Shown one piece after another: positions 16,122 to 24,693 of a stretch of 64,000 nt of DNA. The translations under genes and the position numbers were made by a program. The number at the start of each line of letters is the position of its first letter. Position 1 is the stretch's first letter. The notes under the pieces are model-generated. The model worked only from the letters and a program-made list of their open reading frames with translations. It was not told where the DNA came from and made no database searches. The stretch is taken from contig NZ_CADIJP010000001.1 of assembly GCF_902859725.1 (NCBI RefSeq), forward strand, positions 1 through 64,000. The letters run 5' to 3'. The DNA is from Achromobacter mucicolens (GTDB taxonomy: Bacteria > Pseudomonadota > Gammaproteobacteria > Burkholderiales > Burkholderiaceae_B).

Positions 16122-16873
16122 GCGGACTCTCCCGGATGTCCAAGGCCTGGCTCGGTGCGGGCCGCGCGTGCCGGCGCAGCCTGTACGGCCATGCTGTCCG
16201 TGGGCGTGGCGGGGCCGTGGGAGTCGGCAAACTTGCCCGGCTCGATCCGCAGGGTGCGGGTGGCGTAGCGCGCCATGAGTTCCTGGTCGTGCGAGGCGAT
16301 CAGCGTGGTGACGCCGACGCGGTTGAAGTCGCGGAACACGTTCATGATGCGTTGCGCGTTGTCGTGGTCGAGGTTGGCGGTGGGTTCGTCCGCAATCAGG
16401 ATGGCGGGCCGGTTGACGATGGCCCGGGCGATTGCCAGGCGCTGCTGCTCGCCGCCCGAAAGCTCGATGGGGTTGAGATCTTCCTTGCCCGACAGTCCGA
16501 CCTTGTCCAGGGCGGCGCGGGCGCGCGACGCGGCGGAATCCCAGGGGTGGCCCTGGACCGCCAGCGGCAGCATTACGTTTTCGAACGCGCTTCGATCGAA
16601 CAGCAGGTGCGTGTCCTGCAGGATGACGCCGACCGCGCGGCGCAGGTAGGGCCGGGCGCGCGCAGGCAGCTTGTCCAGCCGCTGCCCGTTCACCTGGATG
16701 GACCCCCGGCTGGCGGGCTCAAGACCGCCAATCAGCTTGAGCAGCGTGGACTTGCCGGCGCCGGATGGCCCCGATACGAAAACGAACTCTCCCGCGCTCA
16801 CGCGGAAGTTGATGTCGGCCAGAATATTGCGGCCGCGACCATACGATTTGAATACGTGCTGGAATTCGATCAT
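16118..16873 (-). CDS. ftsE: Cell-division ATP-binding protein FtsE
   Basis: A 251-residue ATPase with Walker A GPSGAGKST (35-43), Q-loop VILQDTHLLFDRS, signature LSGGEQQRLAIARA and Walker B ILIADEPTANLD. It partners FtsX to couple division to septal wall hydrolysis. FtsE is normally about 220 residues; here the C-terminus extends about 30 residues past the conserved end and is rich in Ala, Pro and Thr, with no recognisable domain. Confidence 0.94.
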   Translation of the reverse strand: MIEFQHVFKSYGRGRNILADINFRVSAGEFVFVSGPSGAGKSTLLKLIGGLEPASRGSIQVNGQRLDKLPARARPYLRRAVGVILQDTHLLFDRSAFENVMLPLAVQGHPWDSAASRARAALDKVGLSGKEDLNPIELSGGEQQRLAIARAIVNRPAILIADEPTANLDHDNAQRIMNVFRDFNRVGVTTLIASHDQELMARYATRTLRIEPGKFADSHGPATPTDSMAVQAAPARAARTEPGLGHPGESA

Positions 16874-17165
16874 GGCGGCTGTCAGATGAAGCCGCCATAG
16901 TAACTCGGGGACAGTAAGGTGGCCTACATCTCTTGGCGCGGTCGGGAGATGTGCGCATCATTCGGCCGGCTGAAACACATGTTCGCAAATCTGAAAGCGC
17001 GTCCCTGTTTTTAGTCAAAAACGGCGTTTCATTTCATCCAGTGTCCCTATATTTCAAGGGAATTCCCGGATGCGCCGTGTGCTTTTCGGACGCTACCATC
17101 CGCCCCATGCGTAGGCCCAACCCGGCCCTTGCTTTGGATTCGCTTCATCCCACACGGAGATCACG
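16874..17165. promoter_or_regulatory. Divergent upstream region of ftsE and aapJ
   Basis: A 292-base region without genes, AT-richer from about 16975 to 17065. A perfect palindrome GGGAATTCCC occurs at 17058-17067, about 100 bases before aapJ, with AAGGG/CCCTATATTTC symmetry around it. It may be an operator, but no regulator is assigned. Confidence 0.35.
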
Positions 17166-18182
17166 ATGAAAGTACTGAAACTCGCTGCCATTGGCGCTGC
17201 CCTGTTTGCTGCATCCTCGGCTGCCAATGCGGGCGCAACCTTCGATAACGTCAAGAAGAAAGGGTTTGTCCAGTGTGGGGTTTCGACGGGCATCCCGGGG
17301 TTCTCCATCGCCGACAGCAAGGGCGAATACAAGGGTATCGACGTTGACATGTGCCGCGCCATCGCCTCGACCATGTTCGGCGACGCGACCAAGGTCAAGT
17401 TCACGCCCTTGAACACCCAGCAACGCTTCACCGCGCTGCAATCGGGCGAAGTCGACGTGCTGACGCGCAACACCACCGTCACGCTGACGCGCGACACGAC
17501 GCTGGGCCTGATCGGCGTGGGCGTGAACTACTACGACAGCCAGGGCGTCATGGTCTCCAAGGACCTGAACGTCAAGAGCGCCAAGGAACTGAACGGCGCC
17601 ACCATCTGCGTGCAGCCGGGCACCACCACCGAACTGAACCTCGCCGACTGGTTCCGCAGCCAGAAGATCGAATTCAAGCCGGTCGTGATCGACAAGTACG
17701 ACGAAATCATCCGCGCCTTCTCGGCCGGCCGTTGCGACGCGTTCACGACCGACAAGTCGCAGCTCGCCTCGACCCGCACGACGCTCGAGAACCCCGACAA
17801 GTTCGTCATCCTGCCGGAAGACTTCTCCAAGGAACCGCTGGGTCCCATGGTGCGCCAGGGCGACGAGCAGTGGTTCAACATTGTGCGCTGGTCGCTGAAC
17901 GCCATGCTTGAAGCCGAGGAATACGGCATCACCAAGGCCAACGTCGACGAAATGCTCAAGAGCCCCAACCCCAACATCCAGCGCATCCTGGGCGTGACCC
18001 CGGGCATGGGCAAGAACCTGGGCGTGGACGACAAGTGGGCCTACAACATCATCAAGAGCGTGGGCAACTACGGCGAAAGCTTCGAGAACACGCTGGGCAA
18101 GAACAGCGCGATGAAGCTGGAGCGCGGCTTGAACGCTTCGTACAAGCAAGGTGGCTTGATGTACGGCTGGCCGGTGCGCTGA
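17166..18182 (+). CDS. aapJ: General L-amino acid ABC transporter binding protein (AapJ-like)
   Basis: A 338-residue periplasmic binding protein (SBP_bac_3) with a Sec signal at about 1-22 (cleavage near AANA-GAT). CGVSTGIPGFSIADSKGEYKGIDVDMCRA is split over residues 37-65 and is characteristic of the AapJ/BztA family; so are the motifs RNTTVTLTRDT and GLMYGWPVR at the end. It delivers polar amino acids, probably including glutamate, glutamine and aspartate, to AapQM. It is followed by hairpins that separate it from aapQ. Confidence 0.93.
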   Translation: MKVLKLAAIGAALFAASSAANAGATFDNVKKKGFVQCGVSTGIPGFSIADSKGEYKGIDVDMCRAIASTMFGDATKVKFTPLNTQQRFTALQSGEVDVLTRNTTVTLTRDTTLGLIGVGVNYYDSQGVMVSKDLNVKSAKELNGATICVQPGTTTELNLADWFRSQKIEFKPVVIDKYDEIIRAFSAGRCDAFTTDKSQLASTRTTLENPDKFVILPEDFSKEPLGPMVRQGDEQWFNIVRWSLNAMLEAEEYGITKANVDEMLKSPNPNIQRILGVTPGMGKNLGVDDKWAYNIIKSVGNYGESFENTLGKNSAMKLERGLNASYKQGGLMYGWPVR

Positions 18183-18197
18183 CGCGCGGCTGCCTGG

Positions 18198-18285
18198 CAT
18201 GGCGGAGCACGGCTCTCCGTCATGCCTAGGGCCTGTCTGCACAGGACGTGTATTCTGGACAGGCCCTAACCCGCCTTCGGGCGGG
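18198..18285 (+). promoter_or_regulatory. Three consecutive hairpins between aapJ and aapQ
   Basis: Three inverted repeats follow one another. First, GCATGGCGGAG/CTCCGTCATGC at 18198-18208 and 18215-18225 (one mismatch). Second, AGGGCCTGTC/GACAGGCCCT at 18228-18237 and 18258-18267 (perfect, 20-base loop). Third, CCCGCC-TTCG-GGCGGG at 18270-18285. No T-run follows. They probably stabilise the aapJ message and attenuate the permease genes; this is inferred from position. Confidence 0.6.
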
Positions 18286-18350
18286 CGGCAGAAGTGGGTG
18301 GCGCGGCTTTACCGGCCTGCCACCCGGTGTCCGACTTCTGTAGATTCATC

Positions 18351-19541
18351 ATGATGACTCCCAACAAAAACGCCCCGATTTCGGCACCCCCACGGCGTCT
18401 GAACTGGAACGATCCCGGCGTACGCTCCGTGGTCTACCAGGTAATTGCGCTGACCGCGGTAGCCTGGGCCGTGTGGTTCCTGGTTTCAAACACGCTCCAC
18501 AACCTGTCCGTGCGCAACATCGCCACGGGCTTCGGCTTCCTGAACCGCGAGGCGGGCTTTGCCATCGGCGAAACCGCCATCGCCTATTCCCCCTCTGACA
18601 CTTACGGCCGAGCCATCGTGATCGGCCTGCTCAACACGCTGCGCGTCGCCGTCCTTGGCATCGTGTTGGCGACCATCCTGGGCACGCTCATCGGCATCGG
18701 CCGCCTGTCCAAGAACTGGCTCGTGGCCAAGATCACCTCTGTGTATGTCGAGGTGATGCGCAACGTGCCGCTGCTGCTGCAGCTCTTCTTCTGGTATGCG
18801 CTGATCACCGAGAACATGCCGGGTCCGCGCCAGGCGCACAATCCGCTGCCGGGCGTGTTCATTTCCAACCGCGGCCTGAAAGTGCCGGCGCTGGAAGGCA
18901 ATTCGCTCGACTGGATGCTTGCCGGGCTGGGACTGGCGATCGTCGCGATCATCGTCCTGGGCCACTACGGCAAGAAGCGCCATGAGGCCACCGGTCACAT
19001 GTTCCCGCTGGGCCGCTGGGCCATCGGCCTCCTGATTGGCCTGCCGTTCATCGGCTGGCTGGTCAGCGGCGCGTCGCTGACACTGGACATGCCGGAGCTC
19101 AAGGGCTTTAACTTCTCGGGCGGTCTGACGCTGTCGCCGGAGTTCGCCGCGTTGCTGGCGGGGCTGGTGATCTACACGTCGGCGTTCATTGCCGAAGTGG
19201 TGCGTTCGGGCATCCAGGCGGTCAGCAACGGCCAATGGGAAGCCGCGGGCTCGCTGGGCCTGCCGCGCTCGAAGGTGCTGCGCCTGGTGATCCTGCCGCA
19301 GGCGCTGCGCGTGATCATCCCCCCGATGACCAGCCAGTACCTGAACCTGACGAAGAACAGCTCGCTGGCCGTGGCCATCGGGTACCCCGACATCGTGTCG
19401 GTGGTGAACACGACACTGAACCAGACGGGCCAGGCCATCGAGGGCATTCTCATCATCATGGGCGCGTACCTCACGGTCAGCCTGTCGATCTCGATCTTCA
19501 TGAACTGGTACAACAAGCGCATCGCGCTGGTGGAGCGTTGA
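18351..19541 (+). CDS. aapQ: General L-amino acid ABC transporter permease (AapQ-like)
   Basis: A 396-residue inner-membrane permease. The His/Glu/Gln-type permease domain is split by a long central insertion: an N-terminal part with IGLLNTLRVAVLGIVLATIL and VEVMRNVPLLLQLFFWYAL, and a C-terminal part with the EAA loop EAAGSLGLPRSKVLRLVILPQA near residues 300-320. This long form is typical of AapQ/BztB. Two adjacent ATGs (18351, 18354) could serve; neither has a strong ribosome-binding site. Confidence 0.92.
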   Translation: MMTPNKNAPISAPPRRLNWNDPGVRSVVYQVIALTAVAWAVWFLVSNTLHNLSVRNIATGFGFLNREAGFAIGETAIAYSPSDTYGRAIVIGLLNTLRVAVLGIVLATILGTLIGIGRLSKNWLVAKITSVYVEVMRNVPLLLQLFFWYALITENMPGPRQAHNPLPGVFISNRGLKVPALEGNSLDWMLAGLGLAIVAIIVLGHYGKKRHEATGHMFPLGRWAIGLLIGLPFIGWLVSGASLTLDMPELKGFNFSGGLTLSPEFAALLAGLVIYTSAFIAEVVRSGIQAVSNGQWEAAGSLGLPRSKVLRLVILPQALRVIIPPMTSQYLNLTKNSSLAVAIGYPDIVSVVNTTLNQTGQAIEGILIIMGAYLTVSLSISIFMNWYNKRIALVER

Positions 19542-19542
19542 T

Positions 19543-20643
19543 ATGAGCAGCACTACGCATACCCCCAGCGAAGCCCTGCCGCCGCCCAGCAACCAGACGG
19601 GAGCTTGGGCGTGGCTCAGGACGCGCCTGTTCTCGTCGCCGCTGAACATCCTCATCACGGTGCTGCTCGCGTGGTTCCTGCTGATGTCGGTTCCGGCGCT
19701 GGTTGAATGGGCCTTCATCAAGGCCAGCTTCGATGCCACGAACGCGCAGGAGTGCCGCGCCGCCGGCGGCGCCTGCTGGGCGTTCATCATCGAAAAACAC
19801 CGGCTGATCCTGTTCGGCACCTATCCCTACGATGAACAATGGCGGCCGCTGATCGCCACCGTCATCCTGGTGGGCGTGATCGTCTGCAGCGGCATCCGCC
19901 GGTTCTGGAACTGGAAGCTTGCCGTCATCTGGACCGTGGGCCTGACGGCCGTGGCGCTCCTGATGTGGGGCGGCGTGTTCGGCCTGACCTACGTGGAAAA
20001 CGCGCGCTGGGGCGGCCTGCCGCTGACGCTCATCCTGTCCACGTTCGGCATCGCCTTCGCGTTCCCGATCGGCGTGCTGCTGGCCTTGGGCCGGCGCTCG
20101 AAGATGCCGGCGATCAAGGCGCTGTGCGTCGTGTACATCGAGCTGATCCGCGGCGTGCCGCTCATCAGCCTGCTATTCATGTCGTCGGTGATGCTGCCGC
20201 TGTTCCTGCCGGAAGGTTTTTCGATCGACAAGCTGCTGCGCGCGCAGATCGCAATCATCATGTTCGCCGCGGCCTACATCGCGGAAACGGTGCGGGGCGG
20301 TTTGCAGGCGATTCCGAAGGGACAGTACGAGGGCGCGGATTCGCTGGGCCTGAACTACTGGCAGCAGATGCGCAAGATCATTCTGCCGCAGGCGCTCAAG
20401 ATCGTGATTCCGCCGCTGGTCAGTATCTTCATCGCGCTGTTCAAGGACACGTCGCTGGTGGTGATCATCGGCATTTTCGACCTGACGCTGGCGGCCAAGG
20501 CAGCCTTGTCCGATGCGGCATGGCGCGGCTTCGGGGTGGAAGCGTACCTGTTCATTTCGCTCATCTACTTCGTCTTCTGCTTCTCCATGTCCAAATACAG
20601 CCAGGCGCTGGAAAAACGCCTGGCCACGGGTCACGCACGCTAG
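19543..20643 (+). CDS. aapM: General L-amino acid ABC transporter permease (AapM-like)
   Basis: A 366-residue permease partner of AapQ. It has the same domain plan, with the EAA-loop core [20 protein letters not shown] near residue 265 and the motif [18 protein letters not shown]. The ATG starts one base after the aapQ stop (TGATATG), implying translational coupling. Family length is normal (about 370-390). Confidence 0.93.
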   Translation: MSSTTHTPSEALPPPSNQTGAWAWLRTRLFSSPLNILITVLLAWFLLMSVPALVEWAFIKASFDATNAQECRAAGGACWAFIIEKHRLILFGTYPYDEQWRPLIATVILVGVIVCSGIRRFWNWKLAVIWTVGLTAVALLMWGGVFGLTYVENARWGGLPLTLILSTFGIAFAFPIGVLLALGRRSKMPAIKALCVVYIELIRGVPLISLLFMSSVMLPLFLPEGFSIDKLLRAQIAIIMFAAAYIAETVRGGLQAIPKGQYEGADSLGLNYWQQMRKIILPQALKIVIPPLVSIFIALFKDTSLVVIIGIFDLTLAAKAALSDAAWRGFGVEAYLFISLIYFVFCFSMSKYSQALEKRLATGHAR

Positions 20644-20704
20644 CAATTTGCCGCGCGTCCGCCGCCAGGCGGGCGCGCACCGCGATACTTACGGGAGTAC
20701 AGGC

Positions 20705-21445
20705 ATGTCGGATGCCATTATTCGTTTGCAGGACGTGAACAAGTGGTACGGCCAGTTCCACGTGTTGCGCAACATCAACCTGGACGTGGCGCCAGGCGAG
20801 CGCATCGTGGTGTGCGGACCCTCGGGTTCGGGCAAGTCCACGATGATCCGCTGCATCAACCGCCTTGAAGAGCACCAGAAGGGCCACATCATCGTGGACG
20901 GCACGGAGCTCACCAATGACCTGAAGCACATCGAGACGATCCGCAAGGACGTTGGCATGGTGTTCCAGCACTTCAATCTTTTCCCGCATCTGACGGTGCT
21001 GGAAAACCTGACGCTGGGACCCATGTGGGTGCTCAAGAAGCCGCGCGCGGAAGCGGAAGCCACCGCAATGAAGTACCTTGAGCGCGTGCGGATTCCGGAG
21101 CAGGCCAAGAAGTTTCCGGGCCAGCTGTCGGGCGGCCAGCAGCAGCGCGTGGCGATCGCGCGGTCGCTGTGCATGAACCCCAAGATCATGCTGTTCGATG
21201 AGCCGACGTCGGCGCTGGATCCGGAAATGGTGAAGGAAGTGCTGGACGTGATGGTGAGCCTGGCCCAGGAAAGCGGCATGACGATGATCTGCGTGACGCA
21301 CGAAATGGGTTTTGCGCGCAAGGTCGCGAACCGCGTGATCTTCATGGACCGCGGCGAGATCATCGAACAGAACACCCCGGACGAGTTCTTCGACAACCCG
21401 CAGAACGAACGGACCAAGCTCTTCCTGAGCCAGATCCTGCACTGA
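20705..21445 (+). CDS. aapP: General L-amino acid ABC transporter ATPase (AapP-like)
   Basis: A 246-residue ATPase. Walker [10 protein letters not shown] is at 38-46, Q-loop [16 protein letters not shown], signature [15 protein letters not shown], Walker [16 protein letters not shown] and switch His in VTHEMGFA. The start follows GGGAG by 8 bases at the end of the aapJQM message. A rho-independent terminator follows about 20 bases after the stop, closing the operon. Confidence 0.95.
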   Translation: MSDAIIRLQDVNKWYGQFHVLRNINLDVAPGERIVVCGPSGSGKSTMIRCINRLEEHQKGHIIVDGTELTNDLKHIETIRKDVGMVFQHFNLFPHLTVLENLTLGPMWVLKKPRAEAEATAMKYLERVRIPEQAKKFPGQLSGGQQQRVAIARSLCMNPKIMLFDEPTSALDPEMVKEVLDVMVSLAQESGMTMICVTHEMGFARKVANRVIFMDRGEIIEQNTPDEFFDNPQNERTKLFLSQILH

Positions 21446-21462
21446 TCGCGCACTGATCCGCC

Positions 21463-21488
21463 AAACCGCCTTCGGGCGGTTTTTCTTT
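21463..21488 (+). terminator. Rho-independent terminator of the aapJQMP operon
   Basis: AAACCGCC-TTCG-GGCGGTTT (21463-21482) is an 8-bp stem with a TTCG tetraloop, followed directly by TTCTTT. Confidence 0.9.
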
Positions 21489-21542
21489 GGGTGGCGTTCG
21501 GCAAACCCGGGAAGTCGGGGCGATATTCCAGGTATCCCTTTG

Positions 21543-21571
21543 TTACGGCAGCCACGTGCGTGGGGTATGCT
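21543..21571 (+). promoter_or_regulatory. Possible sigma-70 promoter for the Bug receptor gene
   Basis: TTACGG (21543-21548) and TATGCT (21566-21571) stand 17 bases apart, 39 bases before the ATG at 21610. The -10 element is good and the -35 poor. Confidence 0.3.
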
Positions 21572-21609
21572 ACTGACCGCCATTGATTACGGAGTGAGGA
21601 GAACACACC

Positions 21610-22626
21610 ATGACGAATACCCCCCGCAGCGCCGTGCGCCGCGCCCTGTTGCAGGGCGCCGTGGCGCTGGCCGCCACCCTGCCTTTCGGCGCGCCGGCCC
21701 TGGCCCAGGCCGCTGACTTCCCGACGAAGCCGATCCGCTTCGTGGTGCCTTACCCGCCCGGCGGCCCGCTGGATACGATGGCGCGCATGCTGGCGGAGAA
21801 GGTGCGCGGTTCGCTGGGTCAGCCGGTGATCGTGGAAAACCGTTCGGGCGCGGGCGGCAATATCGGCGCGGACCTGGTGGCCAAGGCGCAGCCTGACGGC
21901 TACACGCTGGTGATGGGCGCGGTGGCGACGCACGCGATCAATCCGTGGCTGTTCGCCAACCTGCCGTACGACCCGGTGAAGGACTTTGCGCCGGTGACGA
22001 TCGTGGCAGCGGTGCCGAACGTGCTGGTGATGAATCTGGAATTCGCGCAGAAGAACAAGATCGAGACGCTGGCGGACTTGATCGAATACGCGAAGAAGAA
22101 TCCGGGCAAGCTGAATTACGGTTCGGGCGGCAATGGCAGCGCGGGCCACCTGTCGGGCGAGCTGCTCAAGGCGCGCGCCGGCATCAATGTGGAGCACATC
22201 CCCTACCAGGGCGCGGCGCCGGCGCAGTTGGCGCTGCTGTCGGGCCAGTCCGACTTCATGTTCGACAATCTGGCGGCGTCGGCGCCGCTGATCAAGGACG
22301 GCAAGGTGAAGGCGCTGGCGGTGACGACGGCCAAGCGCTCGTCGCTGCTGGCTGACGTGCCGACCGTCGAGGAATCGGGCGTGAAGGGTTTTGACCTGGG
22401 CACGTGGTTCGGGGTGTTCACGACGGGCGGCACGCCGGCGCCGGTGGTGGCGAAGCTGAACAAGGCCTATGCCGAGGCGATGGGGCAGGCGGATGTGAAG
22501 CAGCGTCTGCTGACGATGGGCTCCGAAGCGGGCCCGATGACGCCTGAAGCGTTTGCTGATTTTGTGAAGGCCGAGAAGGCGAAGTATCAGGAGATCGTGA
22601 AGATTTCGGGTGCTAGCTTGAATTGA
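21610..22626 (+). CDS. Bug-family (TctC-like) tripartite tricarboxylate receptor, stand-alone
   Basis: A 338-residue extracytoplasmic receptor. A twin-arginine-like or Sec signal (RRALLQGAVALAATL) precedes cleavage near ALAQA. Mature hallmarks are FPTKPIRFVVPYPPGGPLDTMARML, VIVENRSGAGGNIGADLVAK and PYQGAAPAQLALLSGQSDF. Family members capture carboxylates such as citrate, glutamate, nicotinate or terephthalate. No TctA/TctB membrane genes adjoin it, which is usual for the expanded Bug set in Alcaligenaceae. GAGGAG lies 9-10 bases before the ATG. A terminator follows. Confidence 0.93.
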   Translation: MTNTPRSAVRRALLQGAVALAATLPFGAPALAQAADFPTKPIRFVVPYPPGGPLDTMARMLAEKVRGSLGQPVIVENRSGAGGNIGADLVAKAQPDGYTLVMGAVATHAINPWLFANLPYDPVKDFAPVTIVAAVPNVLVMNLEFAQKNKIETLADLIEYAKKNPGKLNYGSGGNGSAGHLSGELLKARAGINVEHIPYQGAAPAQLALLSGQSDFMFDNLAASAPLIKDGKVKALAVTTAKRSSLLADVPTVEESGVKGFDLGTWFGVFTTGGTPAPVVAKLNKAYAEAMGQADVKQRLLTMGSEAGPMTPEAFADFVKAEKAKYQEIVKISGASLN

Positions 22627-22682
22627 TGGCGCTGGCAGCGGGCATCTTTTTTACGGGATGCCTGTTGCGATGCAGTTTTTGC

Positions 22683-22720
22683 CGCCCGCCGGGATGCTTT
22701 CCTGGCGGGCGTTTTGTTTT
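22683..22720 (+). terminator. Rho-independent terminator after the Bug receptor gene
   Basis: CGCCCGCC (22683-22690) pairs with GGCGGGCG (22704-22711), extended by GG/CC inside; TTTTGTTTT follows immediately. Confidence 0.88.
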
Positions 22721-23215
22721 CTGATGGTGCGTGGATGCTTTCCGGTCGGGGGCTTTGCTTTCTGGTGACGCCCGGCGCGTCGTCGGCCTATGGCGCGCGG
22801 GGCTACGATTGCGGTCCGGAGCCTTCGCTCCGGACTCCCCCTTCGTCATCTTCGTCCAGGCCTTCGGCCTTCCCTTCAGATTCCCTCGGGCGCATCTACA
22901 CGCCCCGCGCACCACAGGCCGCCGCCACACCGGGCTCGGGTGGATTCAGCTTGGCGGGCGTTGGGGCGGATTGGGTTCTTTAGGTTCTTGCCGACGTTGT
23001 CGAGGCATGAAGCATCTTGCGGGGCCCGCCCCGCGTCGGCCGCGCGGGCGGCCTGGCGGGGCATACGCAGTGTCTTGCGTCGGGGCGATGACGCTATTGC
23101 CAGGTGTCTGACACCCTCAGAGACGCCGCTCCGAGCCCGGGCATAGGCGACCCGCGTGTCTGACACCCATCGAAGCGCAAACCTATGCACGGTGCGAAAC
23201 GTCCATGCGCCTACC
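22721..23215. other. Gene-free repeat-bearing interval
   Basis: About 500 bases without a credible gene. It carries a perfect hairpin GTCCGGAGC-CTTC-GCTCCGGAC at 22814-22835, a smaller AGGCC-TTC-GGCCT stem near 22858-22870, and two GTGTCTGACACC copies near its right end. Short open frames exist on both strands but lack ribosome-binding sites and recognisable motifs. It looks like intergenic repeat sequence rather than a decayed gene. Confidence 0.55.
23103..23167. repeat. Two direct GGTGTCTGACACC-type repeats (intergenic)
   Basis: GGTGTCTGACACC occurs at 23103-23115 and the 12-base GTGTCTGACACC at 23156-23167, in the same orientation, 40 bases apart. The same 13-mer recurs as an inverted pair inside livM near 26426-26489. 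Confidence 0.85.
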
Positions 23216-23575
23216 TCAAACCGCCGGTCCCTTGATCAGCCACTGCAACATCCTTTGCAGCGAAGCCCGGTCATATTCCGCATCGGTCAACCGGTATTGC
23301 TCCGGATCACGGTTCACCCACGAATCAGTCACCGTCCACGCATCGCCGTCCTGCTCCAGCCGCAGCGCGTAGATCCAGTTTCCGGTCCAGCTGCGATGCA
23401 AACGCAGCCAGCCGTCATGCAGGTAGATGAACCATTTGTCTTCCATCTCCTGCGGAATCACGCCCTGCTGCAAGCGGGCGTACTCGTCGGCGGTATAACG
23501 CCCCTGAAAATGCAGCGGTTCACGTTGAGCCGGCGCGGGCAGGTGTTTCCAGGAGTCTTGCGTGGCAATGGGCAT
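23216..23575 (-). CDS. Hypothetical protein, 119 residues
   Basis: I do not recognise this protein's family. It is a soluble alpha/beta-looking protein rich in aromatic residues (WFIYLHDGWLRLHRSW, WTGNWIYALRL, AWTVTDSWVNRDPEQY) with no signal peptide or membrane helix. The codon pattern is the GC-rich usage of its neighbours, and the ATG has AGGAG about 15 bases upstream. It is transcribed divergently from the VOC gene at 23628, with about 50 bases between starts. A real gene is likely because the frame is intact and the composition is protein-like. Confidence 0.65.
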   Translation of the reverse strand: MPIATQDSWKHLPAPAQREPLHFQGRYTADEYARLQQGVIPQEMEDKWFIYLHDGWLRLHRSWTGNWIYALRLEQDGDAWTVTDSWVNRDPEQYRLTDAEYDRASLQRMLQWLIKGPAV

Positions 23576-23627
23576 GAATGGGCTTGTGTTCTATGCTGGA
23601 TTTTTCACATCCTACCAAGGACCCGCC

Positions 23628-23990
23628 ATGCACCTGCAAGCCGCGATTCCGATTCTGCGCATTTTCTCAGTGGAAAAGGCGCGCGATTTCTATCTGGATT
23701 TCCTGGGCTTCACCTGGGATTGGGAGCATCGCTTCGAAGCGGGCCTTCCGCTGTATGCGCAGGTGCACCGGGACGATCTGGTGCTGCACTTGTCGGAGCA
23801 TCATGGCGATGCGACGCCGGGGTCGGCGGTGTTTGTGCGGATGCAGGGCGTGGATGCGTTTCACGCGGAGGTCAGCGCGAAGCAGTACGCCTACATGCGG
23901 CCTTGTGTGGAGGAAATGCCTTGGGGGCGCGTGATGGCGGTGATCGATCCGTTTGGCAACCGGTTGAGCTTTTGCGAGTCGCAGGATTAG
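23628..23990 (+). CDS. Small VOC/glyoxalase-superfamily protein (bleomycin-resistance-like)
   Basis: A 120-residue single VOC module: AIPILRIFSVEKARDFYLDF at the N-terminus, LVLHLSEHHGDATPGSAVFV in the middle and MAVIDPFGNRLSFCES at the end. It belongs to the bleomycin-binding-like branch by length and motif order, but actual drug binding cannot be claimed. AAGGA precedes the ATG by 6 bases; upstream in-frame codons lack such a site. It converges with livF of the aromatic cluster, the stops being only 10 bases apart. Confidence 0.82.
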   Translation: MHLQAAIPILRIFSVEKARDFYLDFLGFTWDWEHRFEAGLPLYAQVHRDDLVLHLSEHHGDATPGSAVFVRMQGVDAFHAEVSAKQYAYMRPCVEEMPWGRVMAVIDPFGNRLSFCESQD

Positions 23991-24000
23991 CGGCGTGCGA

Positions 24001-24693
24001 TTACACACCCAGGTAGCGGTGCGCCAGTTCGGGTTGCGCGGCCAGTTCGGCGGGGCTGCCTTGCCAGACGACGCGGCCCTTTTCCAGGACGTGGTGGCGG
24101 TCGACCAGGGTGGCCATTTCCTTGAGGTTCTTGTCGATCACGAGAATGGTCTGGCCTTCTTCCTTCAAGCGGCGCAGGCAGTTCCAGATTTCCTGGCGAA
24201 TCAGCGGCGCGAGGCCTTCAGTGGCTTCGTCCAGGATGAGCAGGCGCGGGTTAATGAGGAGGGCGCGGCCGACGGCGAGCATTTGTTGTTCGCCGCCTGA
24301 GAGGGTGCGGGCCGATTGGGTGCGGCGCTCTTTCAGGCGCGGAAAGAGGTCGAAGACGCGGCCGACGTGCCAGCCGGCGCGGGTGTTGCGGGCGGTGGCG
24401 ATAAGGTTTTCTTCGACCGATAGCGATCCGAAGACGCGGCGGCCTTCGGGGACGAGACCGAGGCCGAGTTGGGCGATGCGGTGCGGGGCCATGCCGTTGA
24501 TGGGTTTGCCGTCGAGCAATATGCTGCCGCCTTGCGCGGGCAGCATGCCCATGAGGGTTTTGACGGCGGTACTTTTGCCCATGCCGTTGCGGCCGATCAG
24601 GGAGACGACCTGGCGCGGTGCGATGTCCAGGTCGACACCGAATAGCACTTTGCTGGCGCCGTAGCCGCCTTGCAGTTGTTTGACTTGCAGCAT
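24001..24693 (-). CDS. livF: Liv-type ABC importer ATPase (LivF) of the aromatic cluster
   Basis: A 230-residue ATPase. Walker A GRNGMGKST (34-42) is intact, followed by signature LSGGEQQMLAVGRAL and Walker B LLILDEATEGLAP. The switch histidine position reads VIDKNLKEM, so Asp/Lys replace the usual EQ/H, a common feature of LivF-type proteins. The ATG overlaps the livG stop (TGATG). It is the last gene of the twelve-gene leftward gentisate cluster. Confidence 0.93.
   Translation of the reverse strand: MLQVKQLQGGYGASKVLFGVDLDIAPRQVVSLIGRNGMGKSTAVKTLMGMLPAQGGSILLDGKPINGMAPHRIAQLGLGLVPEGRRVFGSLSVEENLIATARNTRAGWHVGRVFDLFPRLKERRTQSARTLSGGEQQMLAVGRALLINPRLLILDEATEGLAPLIRQEIWNCLRRLKEEGQTILVIDKNLKEMATLVDRHHVLEKGRVVWQGSPAELAAQPELAHRYLGV

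Noticed and set aside
22814-22835. Perfect 9-bp hairpin considered as a second terminator
   Set aside because: No T-run on either strand and it lies about 100 bases beyond a convincing terminator; kept only as part of the intergenic description.
22876-23190. A 104-codon frame on the minus strand in the repeat interval
   Set aside because: It begins in the GTGTCTGACACC repeat, lacks a ribosome-binding site and has a random, Arg/Ala-rich composition.
23628-23990. Calling the small VOC protein a bleomycin-resistance gene
   Set aside because: Length and fold fit, but there is no resistance context and binding residues cannot be verified; most such chromosomal proteins have other or unknown roles.
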